A stretch of 64,000 nucleotides of DNA from Nereocystis luetkeana (GCA_031213475.1 JARUPZ010000019.1:8834698-8898697); one strand, 5' to 3'. Shown: positions 10,881-22,732, counted from the first letter of the stretch. The notes: generated by a model not told the origin, from the letters alone. Numbers and translations: made by a program.

Positions 10881-12184
10881 CCATGCCTTACTGCCTATTG
10901 AACGTACCAATCCACCCGAGGATGCCACAGTGTGAAGCGTTTTTTCTTTGCCCGCGCGCGGTGTTAGAGCGCTTGCCTCTATCAAATTCTGGTACGCCTC
11001 GGGGCCGGGGCGCCGGTGTGGCGTCAACCAGCCTCGGACGCTCAGCGGCAAGCGGACACTTCGAGAAGCTTCGTGCTGAGGCCGGGCCCGGAATGCAGCA
11101 GACAAAGCGAAGCGTGAGTTACAGGCAGAGTATTGGGATACTACAGTAGGGTGGGTATAGACAGGAGCGCAGGTTGGTGGTAACCATGTGACCGAGTCGG
11201 GGGGGGGGCGTTCCGCACGCCTCAAGTATATATGTTGCACTCATAATTTGATAGCCTTGATTACATCCAACGTTCAAGCATGCTGAGGCCGTGCTCGTCC
11301 ATCGAAACGTACTCAGCAGGAGGCATCGCTGACCGAAGAGGGCACTCAAGAACCGTTTCAGTGGGCGAGACAGTGGTGCCCGGTCGTGGTCATTCGTGAT
11401 CTGGAGGCGAGGTACCCGCGGTAACCGTACCCTGTCCAGGTTGGTGAAGCTCTATCCCGACGTCCCTAAATTATATTCCTTGATGGGGCATTCAATGCTT
11501 AATATGTTCATGTCAATCGCGCTTTCTTCTACCCTGGGAAGTCAACATGTACACAGACAATGGTTGAATGGCACATTCAACGCATAATTGCCCCCTGTCC
11601 CTGCCCGCAACCCCCGTCGGCCGTTGGCAGCTCTTGGGAGAACCGCTGGTCGTGTGGAAGGACCCGAAGGGTGGCTGGAAGGCGTTTGCCGACAGGTAAA
11701 CTTACACCTCGGTCGGGAGATGGGGGGTGCGACCGATGTTCGCTTGCCACCTTCGAGTTATCAGTCGCGATTTATACTACGTCCCCGTCCCTACCCACTT
11801 GCGCTCGATACGGCCCGCTGATGACGTAGATGTCCTCACCGCTGGGCGCCCCTGTCCGAGGGGCGAGTTAACCAGAAAACCGGTCGCTTGCAGTGCATCT
11901 ACCATGGATGGGAATTCGAAGGGTGAGCCGCGTTGGTGTTGCATCTCGCTGATTCAACTTCTTGCGTGTGCTTCGACTGCTGTATGTTCATCACCTGTCG
12001 GATGAGCAAGCGGGATACAGTGGATATATGCCAGCTATTGATAAGATAGGCCAGAATTGCTTTGATTCCCTCGAATGGTTCCAGTGGTAGAATGTGAGCA
12101 TTCAGGAGTTAAACGACAATGACATACATTGTTTTTTTGCCGCGGGCAAAGCCATGGGTTCGCCGTGGTGCGCAGGGCAAAGCG

Positions 12185-12206
12185 CCCCCCCCCCCCCCCC
12201 CCCCCC
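12185..12206 (+). repeat. Poly-C tract in intron 4 of copy A
   Basis: Twenty-two consecutive C residues, matched by 20 at 59393-59412 in the same intron of copy B. The tract therefore predates the duplication. Confidence 0.95.
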
Positions 12207-14221
12207 GCTCCTATACATACGTACACCTCCATACTGAGCACTCCGGCCACCGCCCCTTTTCTCACCGTGCCTGCTGGTTGTATTTCCGAAGGTCAGCCGC
12301 AAAGCCCCGTGTGTAGAAGGGGTAATCTTAATGATCTACGTTTCGGTGTCGTACACATGACACCAGCCGGCGGGTGGATACCTTGTCGTGCGTTGATGGA
12401 TTTGACGCCGCGTGATATAGAGACGGAAAGTGTGGAAGTGTACCTCAAGCGGACCCGTCGGTTCGCGAGAACGCGCAGAACTCCAAGAGGTGAGCTCTAT
12501 AAAATTTGTCAGCCTTGTTCGTATGAAGATTGTGTTTTTCCTCTCGTGAAACCTTCGAAAGGCCGGAATGTTCTCGCTTTGTGATTTGTCTTGTCGGGAA
12601 ACCCAAAGAAGCAGCCGGTTTTATTTCTCGGATGGCATGGTTTTTACCACAGAGTGGCGTATGAAGGCTAAGATGACGGTTTTTTAGTTTTGCCGCGGAC
12701 AGTCCACGAGAAGGTGTCATCTTGTGGTGTGCACGATCTCCGCACACGGGTGTTGCCAGGTAGACCCGGCCGAATTTTGCCCGAGCTGGTGTACGAGCAA
12801 GGACATGCAACCACATCTCATAACTGACACCAACGCCATGCCCGGGTCGATAACCGACGCCCCGACCCCCCTACCACCCCTTCTTTAAAACGCCGCTCCT
12901 TTTCTCGCTTTTAAATTTGACGGCGAAGGGTCTGTGCTACGGTAATCCCGGCGAGAGTGGTCCAGGGTAAGCTATGGCTATGGCCAAACTCTAGCCCCGA
13001 GGGAGTACAGGCGAGCGAGCGCGTGTCGCCCGGTATAATTGATGACTTGGACACAGGAGAGTTCGGTGGCAATTGGTACGCGCGGGATATGCCTCTCGGG
13101 TTCGACACTCTCATCGAAAATTTTGTCGGTGAGAGAAGGGGTGGAGCATTTTCGTGTACGTAGGCACTGGCAGTTTTGTTTCGCTATGTATGAGTGTCTG
13201 AAAAGCTGTTTTTGGAAAGCGAAGTTTCGCGCTCTAATTGATTGAAGCGGGGACTCTTGTACGGTGGTGCTACTCTTTGGTGTCTAACAGTACGAGCTTC
13301 AGTTGTTGCCGAGTTACCTTTCGACACCGGGGTACAACAAGAACCAGCCGATGCCTAGTGCTGTCGTACCAGCTGGCTCGTTAAAACAGGTATCGTATGA
13401 ATGGGTTCACGTCTATAAGTGAATCCCCTCCGCCTCGACGTGTCTTTTTTCCCATGGCTGTACAGACCCGGCGCATCTGCCGTTCGCGCTTCACGGTACA
13501 ACCTGGGCGCGGCCCATGGGAACTCCGATGGATATCGTGATGGACGACGAAGCTGGAAAAGGGAATAGAAAAACCTTCGTGATGGCCGCAGCAGCTCGGT
13601 GCGCTCATCTCGCACACTCGGTATAGCTGTTGTACGGCACTGGGTTAATGGTGAAGGTGCGTGCGGCCACCCGCGAAAACACTACCGAGAGTAAAAGTAC
13701 GAACAGATTTGTTGTGAGCTTTCGTTTTTGCACTGCTATTATGTGGGGCGTGGAGGGCTTCATGGACAATTTTTGCGGCCAATGTCATGACAAATACCAG
13801 GTGAGGACGGCTTTATGACGAAAAAGACGGGATTCCTCGGCATCAACTCGTTCAACGTGGTGTTCGAAGCCCTGGGTCTAATCTACTACAAGTCGGACTT
13901 CTCGGGGGTAAGGGCGCTTTATACTTGCTGTTTTCAGTTGTAACTGTGTTCAGTTGTACTTGATGTATCGCACTGGTGTATTTATGCCATGTCGAGGCCC
14001 TGCTACACGGCATTAGGCACACCATGTAGCGGCATCTCGCCCCCAATAACGGCTGAGGGTTGTTTGCGTAGTGCGTGTTTACTCCCGTTTGTTTGGGTAT
14101 GCTTACGAAGGGATTGGTCACATGGTTTGCGCCTTGAACTCGGATGCCTTGAGCGTGTGGTGTTTCTTTTATTGGAATCTTGTGACGAGACCAATTCTCG
14201 TGCTGAAATTGTGCAACCCTG

Positions 14222-14454
14222 GTGGCTTTTGTTTTCACGGTCGACAAGAGCACGGCTCAGCCTCTGATTAGGGGCGTAATTAATTCACGAGTCACTTCCT
14301 ACGGCATGGATCCGCATACTCGTATTTTCCGTTCTAACCTCCAGCTTCTACCGGCAATGATCAAGAGAACACCCAAGCCGATTCGGGCGATGGCGTGGGG
14401 GCTGAAGAAATTAAACCTCGATCGTCGTTTGAGTATGAAGGTACGCATATTCGT
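14222..14454 (+). other. Conserved open frame inside intron 8 of copy A
   Basis: An uninterrupted plus-strand frame (FTVDK..QP..., then RSNLQLLPAMIKR, ending RRLSMK) is followed by a donor-like AAG|GTACGC. The same frame is open in copy B (about 62412-62622, ending FSMK|GTGAGC). It does not match the oxygenase family and the two exons around it join in phase without it. It may be a cassette exon, an unrelated small gene or chance. Confidence 0.3.
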
Positions 14455-14475
14455 TTTCGGTGGTGGAACAGTTCC

Positions 14476-15180
14476 ACAGATGCTCCCAGTATACGTCATA
14501 CCCCGAGTATACTCGGAGTATCGAGCACATCTTGTACTTCGAGTACTGAGAGTATTACAGTACTGGCGGCTTAAATACTGCTAGCACTGGGAGTATGAGC
14601 AGTGCTGAAGGCTCAAATACTGGCAGTATTGGGAGTTCAAGCAGTACAGAACCCCGAGTACAAGCAGTACCCGCAGTACGAACATCCGAAATACTCAAGA
14701 CTTTTGGTCTCGTAAGTACTGCGAGAACTCGCAGTTTATAGTCCCGACATACTGCTAGTACTCTAAGTGCTACAGTTGCCCCCCTCCGAAAGTAGGTTGC
14801 TCCAACTGTCACTCCTGGGACTATCCGCGAGTGTTTTCTGCAAAAACATAGGGATAAATGACCGAAACGGTGCAGAGATAGTCAATCTATACTTCACACC
14901 GAGTATACTGCGCATATTGAGAGTATTTTGGTACTCCGAGTACTCACAAAACCCGCAGCACAGAGCCCTGAAATAGCTGGTAGGTACAGCCATATTCCAC
15001 AGTATTGAACCCCGAAATATTGCTAGTATGGCAGTATCCGCAGTACAGAATGCCGGAATACTGCAAGTACTCGCAGTATCCCGTAGTACACGAAGCCCAA
15101 CTACTGCCAATACGTGAAGTACCTGAAGTATTTTCTCGAGGATTTACTTTACTTTACTCCCAGGTACTGGTGACATCCGT
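14476..15180. mobile_element. GTAC-rich TIR element inserted in intron 8 of copy A
   Basis: This 705-bp block is absent from copy B, whose sequence joins directly across the site. It is flanked by GAACAGTTCC (14466-14475) and GAACAGTTTC (15181-15190), a 9-10 bp target duplication. Its ends are imperfect inverted repeats, ACAGATG.TCCCAGTA and, inverted from the right, ACGGATGTCACCAGTA. The interior is an array of AGTAC, CAGTACT and AAATACTG words. A 9-10 bp duplication suggests a Mutator-like origin, but no transposase is encoded. Confidence 0.8.
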
Positions 15181-17771
15181 GAACAGTTTCTACGAAGAGG
15201 ACGAAAGTGGGGTTTTGCTGTTTCCATCCACAAACTTGGCTCGCGCGTGTGCCTTAATTTATGTTGCACTTGAAATTCCTGTGTGGCTCGTATGTGAGGA
15301 GCGCATGCATCTTTTTGTTTCGTACGTTGCGATAGGCTTTTTTTTCATGGCGACAGGGCTGTGATAAAGTCACACAGCGCGACACGCGCGACCATCCGTC
15401 CTGATCGGAAGTCCATCGGTTTTTGGTCAGCCGTCTCCTTTTTGCCATTGGCGGACACCTATCGGCAACGGTTTAATAGGGAACGGTTTAATAGGGACGC
15501 CGAACACGTCGTCCGTGGTACAGTATACCACGTGAGGCGCTCGGGTATTTTCTCTTCGTTGTGCCTCAGCTCGACTCGATCAGTGGTAACCTAAATCACT
15601 CTAGCAGGCATGAAAGAGGAGATGGTTTTTGGCATCCAGCCTAAATTTGCTACCTTTTCCGTGCTCCGCACCACCCCTTGTGTGCTTCATCAGGAGGAGG
15701 ACAGGAAGGAGTATTCCGATAAACCGCTAAATTACTTCATCGGGTACGCGGTGCCCACCTCCCCCGGCCGGTCGAGATTTTTTACCAGGCGAGTACGACG
15801 TTGCAAAGTGTGCTTGGCGATGCGAGCCCCAGATACCCCCGAGCGGTGTGTTTCAAACGGCCCGGGTGGCGTATCCGTTCGCATACCAAGGGAAGACCCA
15901 AATTGTGTAATGCCATTAGGCGAAGGCTCTAAAATGGGCTCTGTCCGATCTACATTCCTGCTTATCGATCGTCCACGGCGACTGAGCTATTCTGCGGTTT
16001 GTCCGCTTGAGGAATCGCACCGTTTAGCCCGGTCGTCTCTGTCGAATACAGGTATTATCCCGTTCGTGAACTCGAGTGTTACTGTACATCCGTACGAAGC
16101 CCCAGGCGTGAAGTTCGACTCTACATGAATCGTCCCCTGATACTGTCGCCCTGCTTGTAATCACGCAGGACGGCTCGAAATTTCTTCCTCCAGCACTCGG
16201 TGATCCCACGGCGATGGCGCAACAGCCTCGCGATAGAGCACCTCGCTCAATATCTTGTGTTTGATGGTGACAACCAGGCGCTCCACGTGCAAGTGAGAAA
16301 ATGAGCTGTTCATAACTGTTCTTGTTGTATCAACTACGAGCACTGGTAGTAGCAATACAATAATGCAGTGTCAGGCATAACAACACGCAGGCCCTCGTTC
16401 GTGGCTCCAACAGAGACGAGTTGTTTACCGATGGATGGATGGAACCTTCCTTCAGCACGGAATCGCCAGAGCACAGCGCTGGCATTGACGTCACCACCGA
16501 ATCGGGGGAACAGCTGCCTCGAGCACCGGACATCTTTGCCGTGTGTTCGTCGTATTACGCCGAATTGCGCACCTTTTGAATACTCTACAGACGGCCGCTT
16601 GATCCTATCCCATGTTCTACAAGGAACCCCACCTCTCGCCCCGCTACCCGCCACGTTCGCATCGTTCGCGCCCTTTCCGTTTCTTCTGTTTCCAACCTTT
16701 CGGTCGCGTACTCATCCTTGGAACGGTAATCCGTACTGATCCGTGGAATGGCAACCCGATTGTCAACAGGAACGATTTCTTGCTGGCGCTGAAGAACAAG
16801 GCGTAAAGCGCCCGGAGAACACCTATTTCATGCCCACCGCCGCCGACATTCCCATCAGGGCCTTCCGAAAGTGGTACAACTCCCGGGGGGGTGGTGGTCC
16901 TCAGTGGCCGAAGGTGAGTGAAGCGGGGGGGTAACCTCGCCCTTTGGCATTGTTGTATGTGACCCGATCGTTTAAGAGGCTATCACGGCTTCCCAAGGTG
17001 TATATTGGACACCGTCGCCGCGAAACCATGACAAACCGTACTGTACGAAACGAGGAGCCCTGGGCGAGAGTGATGTTTGCACGTGTCGAGCGTGCGTCAC
17101 GGTTGTAGGGTCCCCTCGATTTTCACAAGTATATGGGGATTATGTGCCCGGGGATACACCCAGGATGCCCCTCGATGACCACAAGTCTTGAAACAGACGA
17201 TTTTGTCGGGTTTCATTTCTGCATGATCGAGGTTTCCAAGCCCCGTAGCGAAACGAGTACTATGGAAGAGTTAAAACACAAACGAGTGAAACCTTCCTCC
17301 TCATGCTGCAGAGAATCGACGCGTCCGACCTTGGTGCAATGCTTCCTCGGGAGGAGGTCTTAGATCGACTTCACACACACACAAAGGACTGCTCCGCGTG
17401 CAACAAGGCCTACCAAGGTATGTCCTGTGCAAAAACTCCGTGCGTCCTTTGTTGTTGTCTATCGTACACGGTCGTCAATGCAAGGAGTGGTGTATAGATA
17501 TCGGTAGTATTGTGGATAGACGGTGCCGCTGTTTCCTCGGGTAGTCCGTTGGTTCGCTCCCTGTGATACTGACGCATTGATGGCCTCGTTCGTTTCCATG
17601 CCAGTGTCGGGTAAGGTGAAAAAGCTGGCTGCTGGTGGCTCCGTTTTGCTACTGGCAGCGACAGCTGTGGCTCCGCGGGGAAGGCTTGCTTTTGGGCTTG
17701 CTGGTGGAGCTCTAGCAAACGCGGGTGAGAAGAAAGGACCACATCACAGCCCTGTAGTAGTTCTACGGTAG

Positions 17772-18999
17772 CGCGGCAGATGCCTTGACATTGTGAGCCA
17801 TGACGGACACTGAGATGGTATGGTTCGCTGGCAACCGCGGAGCAGATACTTCCGTACTGTGAAACGTACGAGGCCGCATGACCCTGAGGACCGAAAACTG
17901 TTATGGCCGTTGTTTCTGGTAACGATTGGATCCTATACTTGTTGTTTGGTGTTACTTGCTTCCCTCGCTCGGTGTCTTGTAGAGCAAACGGGGCGAGAAG
18001 ATTCAGTAGCGCCTCAATGAGACGGCACAACTAAAGGGGCAAAAAAGCCTAGGTGGTGGGAACCATACTCGTATTGGGTGCCGTGTCGGTTGCGTTTTGT
18101 TTCTCCTTACCCATGGTCTTCTCTTTTTCTGTTGGCTAGCCCCCCTTGCGATTGGAAACACCACAGTGACGCGCGCTGCTCGGTTGTTCGTGCCAGGATT
18201 TTGTATCGCGTACTTCCGAATCTCTTCTTTCGACCCATCTCTCTTTCCGCAATGTGTGTGTTTGTGTTCAAGGTCTCGCCGTTAAGATGGCGCAACGGGA
18301 GCAGATTTTGTCTTCTTGGACTACGTCCATTATCATCGTGACTAGCAATCAACACCAAACAGCCACGGGCTGATTACGATATCGAACGCACGATGCCATG
18401 CCCGTCGACAAAGGTCCTTCCGAAACCGCATGGAGGCAGCAGCTTAATGCGTCCTATGCTATTAATAGGCGTGACTACAATATGAACTGTTGTACCACAT
18501 AGAAATGTCGAAGCGGCGTGGATACCAGTCCGGCGCAAACAGATACGGGCGTACATGTATTATTCGATTATTTCTTGGATTGTAGGTTGTGCCAATATAA
18601 CATACGATCACACTGGCAGTTTCGAATGGTGCTGGGAGTCCCAGTGATGAAGGGTTTTTTATTGTATTGCGCCGCATCTTCTAGCGAGCGAATCCGTATG
18701 GTATGGTGCAGTGCCACTCTACTTATTGTATTGCGCCGCATCTTCTAGCGAGCGAATCCGTATGGTATGGTGCAGTGCCACTCTACTTTATGGCTTGATA
18801 TTAGCTGGATGGATGGTGAGGACTCCGTAACTTGATATGGCTGGAGACGTTGGATGGGACTCCTGTGAGTACCTTCTCCACCACCTGCTGGTGTTGACGT
18901 CGGGCTCTACACGCGAGATATATATTACATATGATATGTACCGGTATGTGTGACAAACTTCGGAGCCAGTGCCTATTTTTTCTCCCCTCCATTTGATAC
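17772..18999. other. Downstream of copy A; 64-bp tandem duplication
   Basis: Bases 18661-18724 are repeated exactly at 18725-18788. A TATTAATA octamer lies at 18460. ORFs on both strands are short and unsupported. An extra terminal exon of the oxygenase after 17730 cannot be excluded. Confidence 0.6.
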
Positions 19000-19118
19000 T
19001 AAGGCCAAGTATTATGGGAAATTTTTGAGACGTTATTTCTGTCTTTTTATTTTGTGAGTTTTCGGGCTACAGAAAAGTGTGGGTGAAAATATATAACGTG
19101 TATTATGGGTTCTGATTT

Positions 19119-19339
19119 TTAAAAGTGGTTTTGTATAGTATTGGTTGGTCTTTCGGTGCTGCTTGATTTTCTGTAGTCTGGGCGTGGCTTGGCACGTCGC
19201 GAGCGTTTTACGGCAGGCGTCTCAGCGTCCTCCTCGTCGTCTTCAAACGTTGCGAAGGCAGCGGCGGCCGCGAGCGTGGTTTCAGCATCCAAACACAGGA
19301 GGATTAGCGCCGGCGACATCGAGTCGCCATCGCTGCTGC

Positions 19340-19377
<38 letters not shown>

Positions 19378-19496
19378 GTGCTGCTGTTGCTGCTGCTGCT
19401 GCTGGCGGTGCTGCTGCTGCTTCTGCTACTGCTGGTGCCGCTGTTGCAGCTGCTGCTGCCACCGCTAATATTGCTTCCATGTGAAGGAGAAGCCAT
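19119..19496 (-). CDS. Poly-Ser ORF inside the Harbinger-like element
   Basis: A 125-codon minus-strand frame starting at an ATG: MASPSHGSN, then a long Ser/Asn/Thr tract encoded by the CTG/CAG repeat at 19331-19470, then an acidic stretch (FEDDEEDAE) and a basic tail (VKRSRRAKPRPDYRK). The acidic-basic end has normal complexity and a plausible nuclear-localisation cluster, which favours this frame over the poly-Leu, poly-Ala and poly-Cys frames. It may be captured or element-encoded. The function is unknown. Confidence 0.35.
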
Positions 19497-19646
19497 CTCT
19501 CTTTACACAAGCGCCGTAGTTACCGCCCGCCGTCGGCTTGATGCTTTCGCGTGGTGGGTGACGGGTGGCAGGTGCGCAGGTAGATAGGTGGGCTGGCAGT
19601 AGTAGTGAGATGTAGCACCCAAAATACGAAAAATCTCAGTTCTCAG

Positions 19647-19700
19647 AAATCAGCAAAACCTCTCAGAACTGAGCTCAGTTCTGAGAGGTTTTGCTGATTT
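19647..19700. repeat. Perfect 54-bp palindrome
   Basis: The sequence is its own reverse complement from 19647 to 19700, centred on GAGCTC, with no loop. It lies within the Harbinger-like element near its right end. Confidence 0.95.
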
Positions 19701-19953
19701 TTGCCCCCTCCAGGAACTGAGATCAAAAATATCGATGATTTCCTGTCCCATAATAGATGGTTCTGATTTTTGGGCTTCGGAGATCGCTGAAAAAGCCAGA
19801 AATAACGTCTCAAAAATTTCCCATAATACTTGGCCTAAGAACTCTCGGGCTTTGGGAGCATTCAACACGATATCGCGAAGGTTAGATCCTTTGAATCCGA
19901 ACAGTTTCTGGTGAGAGCACACCTTGGGGTAGGGTGGGGATAGGTCCTTCATC

Positions 19954-20534
19954 ATGGCAGATGGACGTCGCCGCGATTTTGGGGCACGAGCTGAAAAGAG
20001 CGCAAGAGAATTCGCCCTTTGGGAAAAGGAAGATGTAAAGAGCGCGAGAAGATTCGCCTTGTGGGAAGAAGAGGAAATGAACATGACGGCAAACTTGCAG
20101 GAAATTCTGGCCGAACGGCACACCGAGAGAGCTGCTCTGGTAGACTACCTATCTCGTACTACGAACCTGCCAGGACCGCACCCAACTTGTTTCCTATGTT
20201 CGCGAAAGAAAAATCCTTGGACAACCTGTTGGATCGTCACATCTGGTGTGCGCAGCACAACATGGAACACAGGCAAAGGGAGGCACACCCTGTACAGTCG
20301 CTGCAGCAGCCGCAGCTTCAGCAGCAGCGGTAGCAGTATCAACAGCAGCCGCCGCATCAGCAGCATCGGCAGCAACAGCAGCCGCAGCAGCAGTATCAAC
20401 AGCAGCCGCCGCAGCAGCAGTATCGACAGCAGCAGCAGCAGCTGCAGCGGCGGTACCAACTGCAGCAGCCGATTCAGCCCATGGTGGAAGGAAATGAATC
20501 AGGTGAACGTGAAGAGGAGGAGGAGAGGAAATAA
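19954..20534 (+). pseudogene. Decayed Q-rich protein gene
   Basis: The plus strand begins MADGRRRDFGARAEKSAREF with two near-repeats (EFALWEKEDVKSA / RFALWEEEEMN) and continues to about 20150. The sense frame then appears to switch: the neighbouring frame gives FAKEKSLDNLLDRHIWCAQHN and a Gln/Pro/Tyr tract (QQQYQQQPPQQQYRQQQQQ), interrupted by TAG near 20331, and ends in an acidic tail (GEREEEEERK) at about 20534. A frame change plus an in-frame stop suggest a pseudogene or unrecognised introns. It lies next to the Harbinger-like element and could be transposon-related. Confidence 0.4.
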
Positions 20535-20639
20535 CAGGAAGGAGCGGGGAAGCTGCTAGATTCGGCAAGGCTCCCACCGCCGTCGCTGCCGCCGCTGTTA
20601 ACTACGCTGTCGCAACCGCCGGCGACTCCTCCGCTGGAA

Positions 20640-21262
20640 CCGCCTCCGGTTGTGGATACGAGTGCCGAACAGAACGCGAAAGAGCAAAACGCTTTGCGGG
20701 TGGAAACCCGTCTGATGCTGGCGCAAGAAGCGCTGATGTCATGTACCTGTTGTACAAGAAATGGAAGGAGGAAGAGAAAAGGCAAGAGGAGAGAAGAGGG
20801 GAGGAAGAGGAGGAGGATGGGAGAAAAGACAAGGGAGATGAGACGGGCGAGAGGCAGCAACACCAACCGCGGCTGTCGCCGCAGCAGCAACAGCGTGAGG
20901 GCGGGGTTGAGGAAGAAGAAAAACAAGAGGGGGAGCTGGAGGCACCGCCACCACAGCCACAGCCACCGCCCCACGAGATGGAGAAGGGAAGGGGAAACGA
21001 GCAGCAGCAACAGCAGAAGCAGCGGCAGAGCAAGCAGGTGTGGCGGAGTGGACAGCGACATCACCTACAGCGTGGTGGTGTTGGGGTTAGGATGGGCGAG
21101 GACACTGGAGGACGCCGGCACTTGGGGGGGAAAGGCTTCCCACCTTTTGGTCCTGACTACTGTAGACAGGTTTTACATTTTCCCTCCGCCCCCATTCGAG
21201 TTCGCACTGATTTATTACTGTCCAGAGTAGGTTTGGTTGAAGATGACACTTGGGACGGCTAG
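20640..21262 (+). pseudogene. E/Q/P-rich low-complexity ORF relic
   Basis: The plus-strand frame starting near 20741 reads YLLYKKWKEEEKRQEERR, then long Glu, Gln and Pro tracts to about 21060. The overlapping frame upstream has MDTSAEQNAKEQNALRVETR. The two together resemble the C-terminal continuation of the Q-rich ORF at 19954-20534 broken by a frameshift. No domain is recognised. Confidence 0.3.
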
Positions 21263-22727
21263 CTGCTGCTGATTATTAGTTCTGGTGATTTTGCGTCTTC
21301 CGTTCTAGCGCAGGTTTAGTTGAGGGTCACGAGCGGATGATAGCCATAGTAAAACTATATTGGTAGGATAGTAGATAGGATGATGGAGACCGGAATACGA
21401 GCACAACCAGCTGCTGGGGCTACGAATAGCATTGTCGCAATTCGTTGGCACCGGGACGAGCGACGTTCTCTTACGATTGCGTGCTGGGTTGACCTATGGG
21501 CTTGGTGGGAAGTAAGGTGGAATTTGCTGTTCTGGCTGTTTGAACTCTCCTCCCCTTATCATGCGTAAAATTCATACGGTTAGTTTGTCTGCCCACATTC
21601 AAATGCCTACGCATGTATGATCCACGATGTTGGTTGAAGCAGAAAAGCAGCATTAGTAGTATTATTGCTGTTGACAGCACAACCGGTCGTGTCGGTACTC
21701 TATTAATAGGGGTTAGCCTTGAATGCTACTAGCATTGATACCCGGGTTCGAATCCCACCGTGGTGAGATTTTGACTTTATTTGCAAAAATATTAAGGAAC
21801 CAATTGCTGAGAGCGCAAGGTATAGTGGGTAGGTGGAATTCGACGCGAGTTGACGAGGGGGAAAGGGCTGCAGTCTTCTCGCGATTAAGGGGGGATAAGA
21901 GCCTACTTCTGACCCCGGGTCTGAGCTAGACTACTACTAGGATGGAGTGAGAAAAGAAGGGCGAAGATAATGAATGGGATGGAGAAAGAGAAAAAAAAAG
22001 GAAAAAAGTGCAGCCGTGGTGTCGACTCCCAAACCACGCCTCACCGCCCCATGAGTACACGCGAGGACGCTTTGCGCCATGCTGGACTGTAGCAATCTTG
22101 ATCTTGTAGGGCACTGGTTACACGTCAGGACGCATTATCTGCTGGGCAGATACCTATGCTCGTGTATTCGAGACTGCTATTCGGTTTGGCCGAGTCTGCT
22201 TTGCAATGGTGCTTTGCAATGTTGAAAGAAAGAACTTGCGTGTGCCCCTCCCCCCCTTCCTCCCACCCCTTGTACAACCTGGTTCATGGAGTCCGTCACA
22301 AATGCTTTTGACAGCAGAAGTTCACGCCTTTTTTTTTCAATTAGACCCTGAAACTCCGCGCACTCCTTCCGTGCCCTTATGCCGAGGGGTATGGATGGGG
22401 TGCCTTTTTTCCCCTCCGCCAGTTTTCTGGGGTCTTCGGGTTTTTGGGAATAGTGGTCTTTCTGGGACCCCGAATATCTAGCGAACAAAAATAAATAAAT
22501 GCTTCTCCTCTATGCATCCCTCGGCATAATAGCACGGAGGGGGTGTGCGAAGATTCAGGGTCTATTTAAAAAATCCCCGTGAACTTCTGAGCTTTCGCGG
22601 GGAAAAACGTGGATTTCCCCTTTTTTCGAAATTACTTGGTTTAAGTATGGAATCGACTTTTAGTGGTGTCATTTGCTCAATATTGATCCTACGCGGTCAA
22701 ATCTTTGAATATTTGCGCAAAGTTATT
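21263..22727. other. Gene-poor stretch with dispersed repeat
   Basis: Bases about 21890-22030 resemble about 56120-56270 (AAAAGAAGGGCGAA followed by an A/G-rich run). A minus-strand frame at 22260-22488 (GIRARKECAEFQGLIEKKRR) looks peptide-like, but nothing supports it as an exon. Confidence 0.35.
21741..21765 (+). other. Pol III B-box-like sequence (tRNA-derived SINE remnant?)
   Basis: GGGTTCGAATCCCAC fits the T-arm/B-box consensus, but no A-box or cloverleaf could be placed upstream. A TATTAATA octamer lies 40 bp upstream (21701). This is a weak call. Confidence 0.3.
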
Positions 22728-22732
22728 TTTAA

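Larger units (their letters stand above)
10883..17771 (+). pseudogene. Pheophorbide a oxygenase-like Rieske protein, copy A (disabled)
   Basis: Thirteen exons keep phase throughout: 10883-11113, 11320-11439, 11631-11695, 11830-11922, 12421-12489, 12929-13128, 13466-13561, 13801-13907, 15694-15788, 16169-16292, 16770-16913, 17312-17417, 17605-17771. In order they give a basic N-terminal leader, the Rieske halves [12 protein letters not shown] and [22 protein letters not shown], the mononuclear iron region, [29 protein letters not shown], the C-terminal DCSACNKAY motif typical of the PaO/TIC55/PTC52 group, and a hydrophobic anchor (SVLLLAATAVAP). Family members are plastid-membrane oxygenases. 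Defects: TAA at 11422-11424 (Gln in copy B), donor GT to GG after 13561, the second His of the iron motif changed to Leu, and Trp-Cys-Pro for Trp-Tyr-Pro in exon 2. Start choice is uncertain (second in-frame ATG at 10922). Confidence 0.9.
19003..19835. mobile_element. Harbinger-like TIR element (TAA target duplication)
   Basis: The terminal inverted repeats begin GGCCAAGTATTATGGGAAAT and match perfectly for about 39 bp. Both sides are flanked by TAA (19000-19002 and 19836-19838), the 3-bp TWA duplication expected for PIF/Harbinger elements. It carries a Ser-rich ORF and a 54-bp perfect palindrome but no transposase domain, so it is presumably non-autonomous. Confidence 0.85.

Noticed and set aside
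19189-19587. Poly-Leu and poly-Ala/poly-Cys proteins across the CTG repeat
   Set aside because: They are alternative frames of the same microsatellite; only the minus-strand Ser frame ends in normal-complexity sequence.
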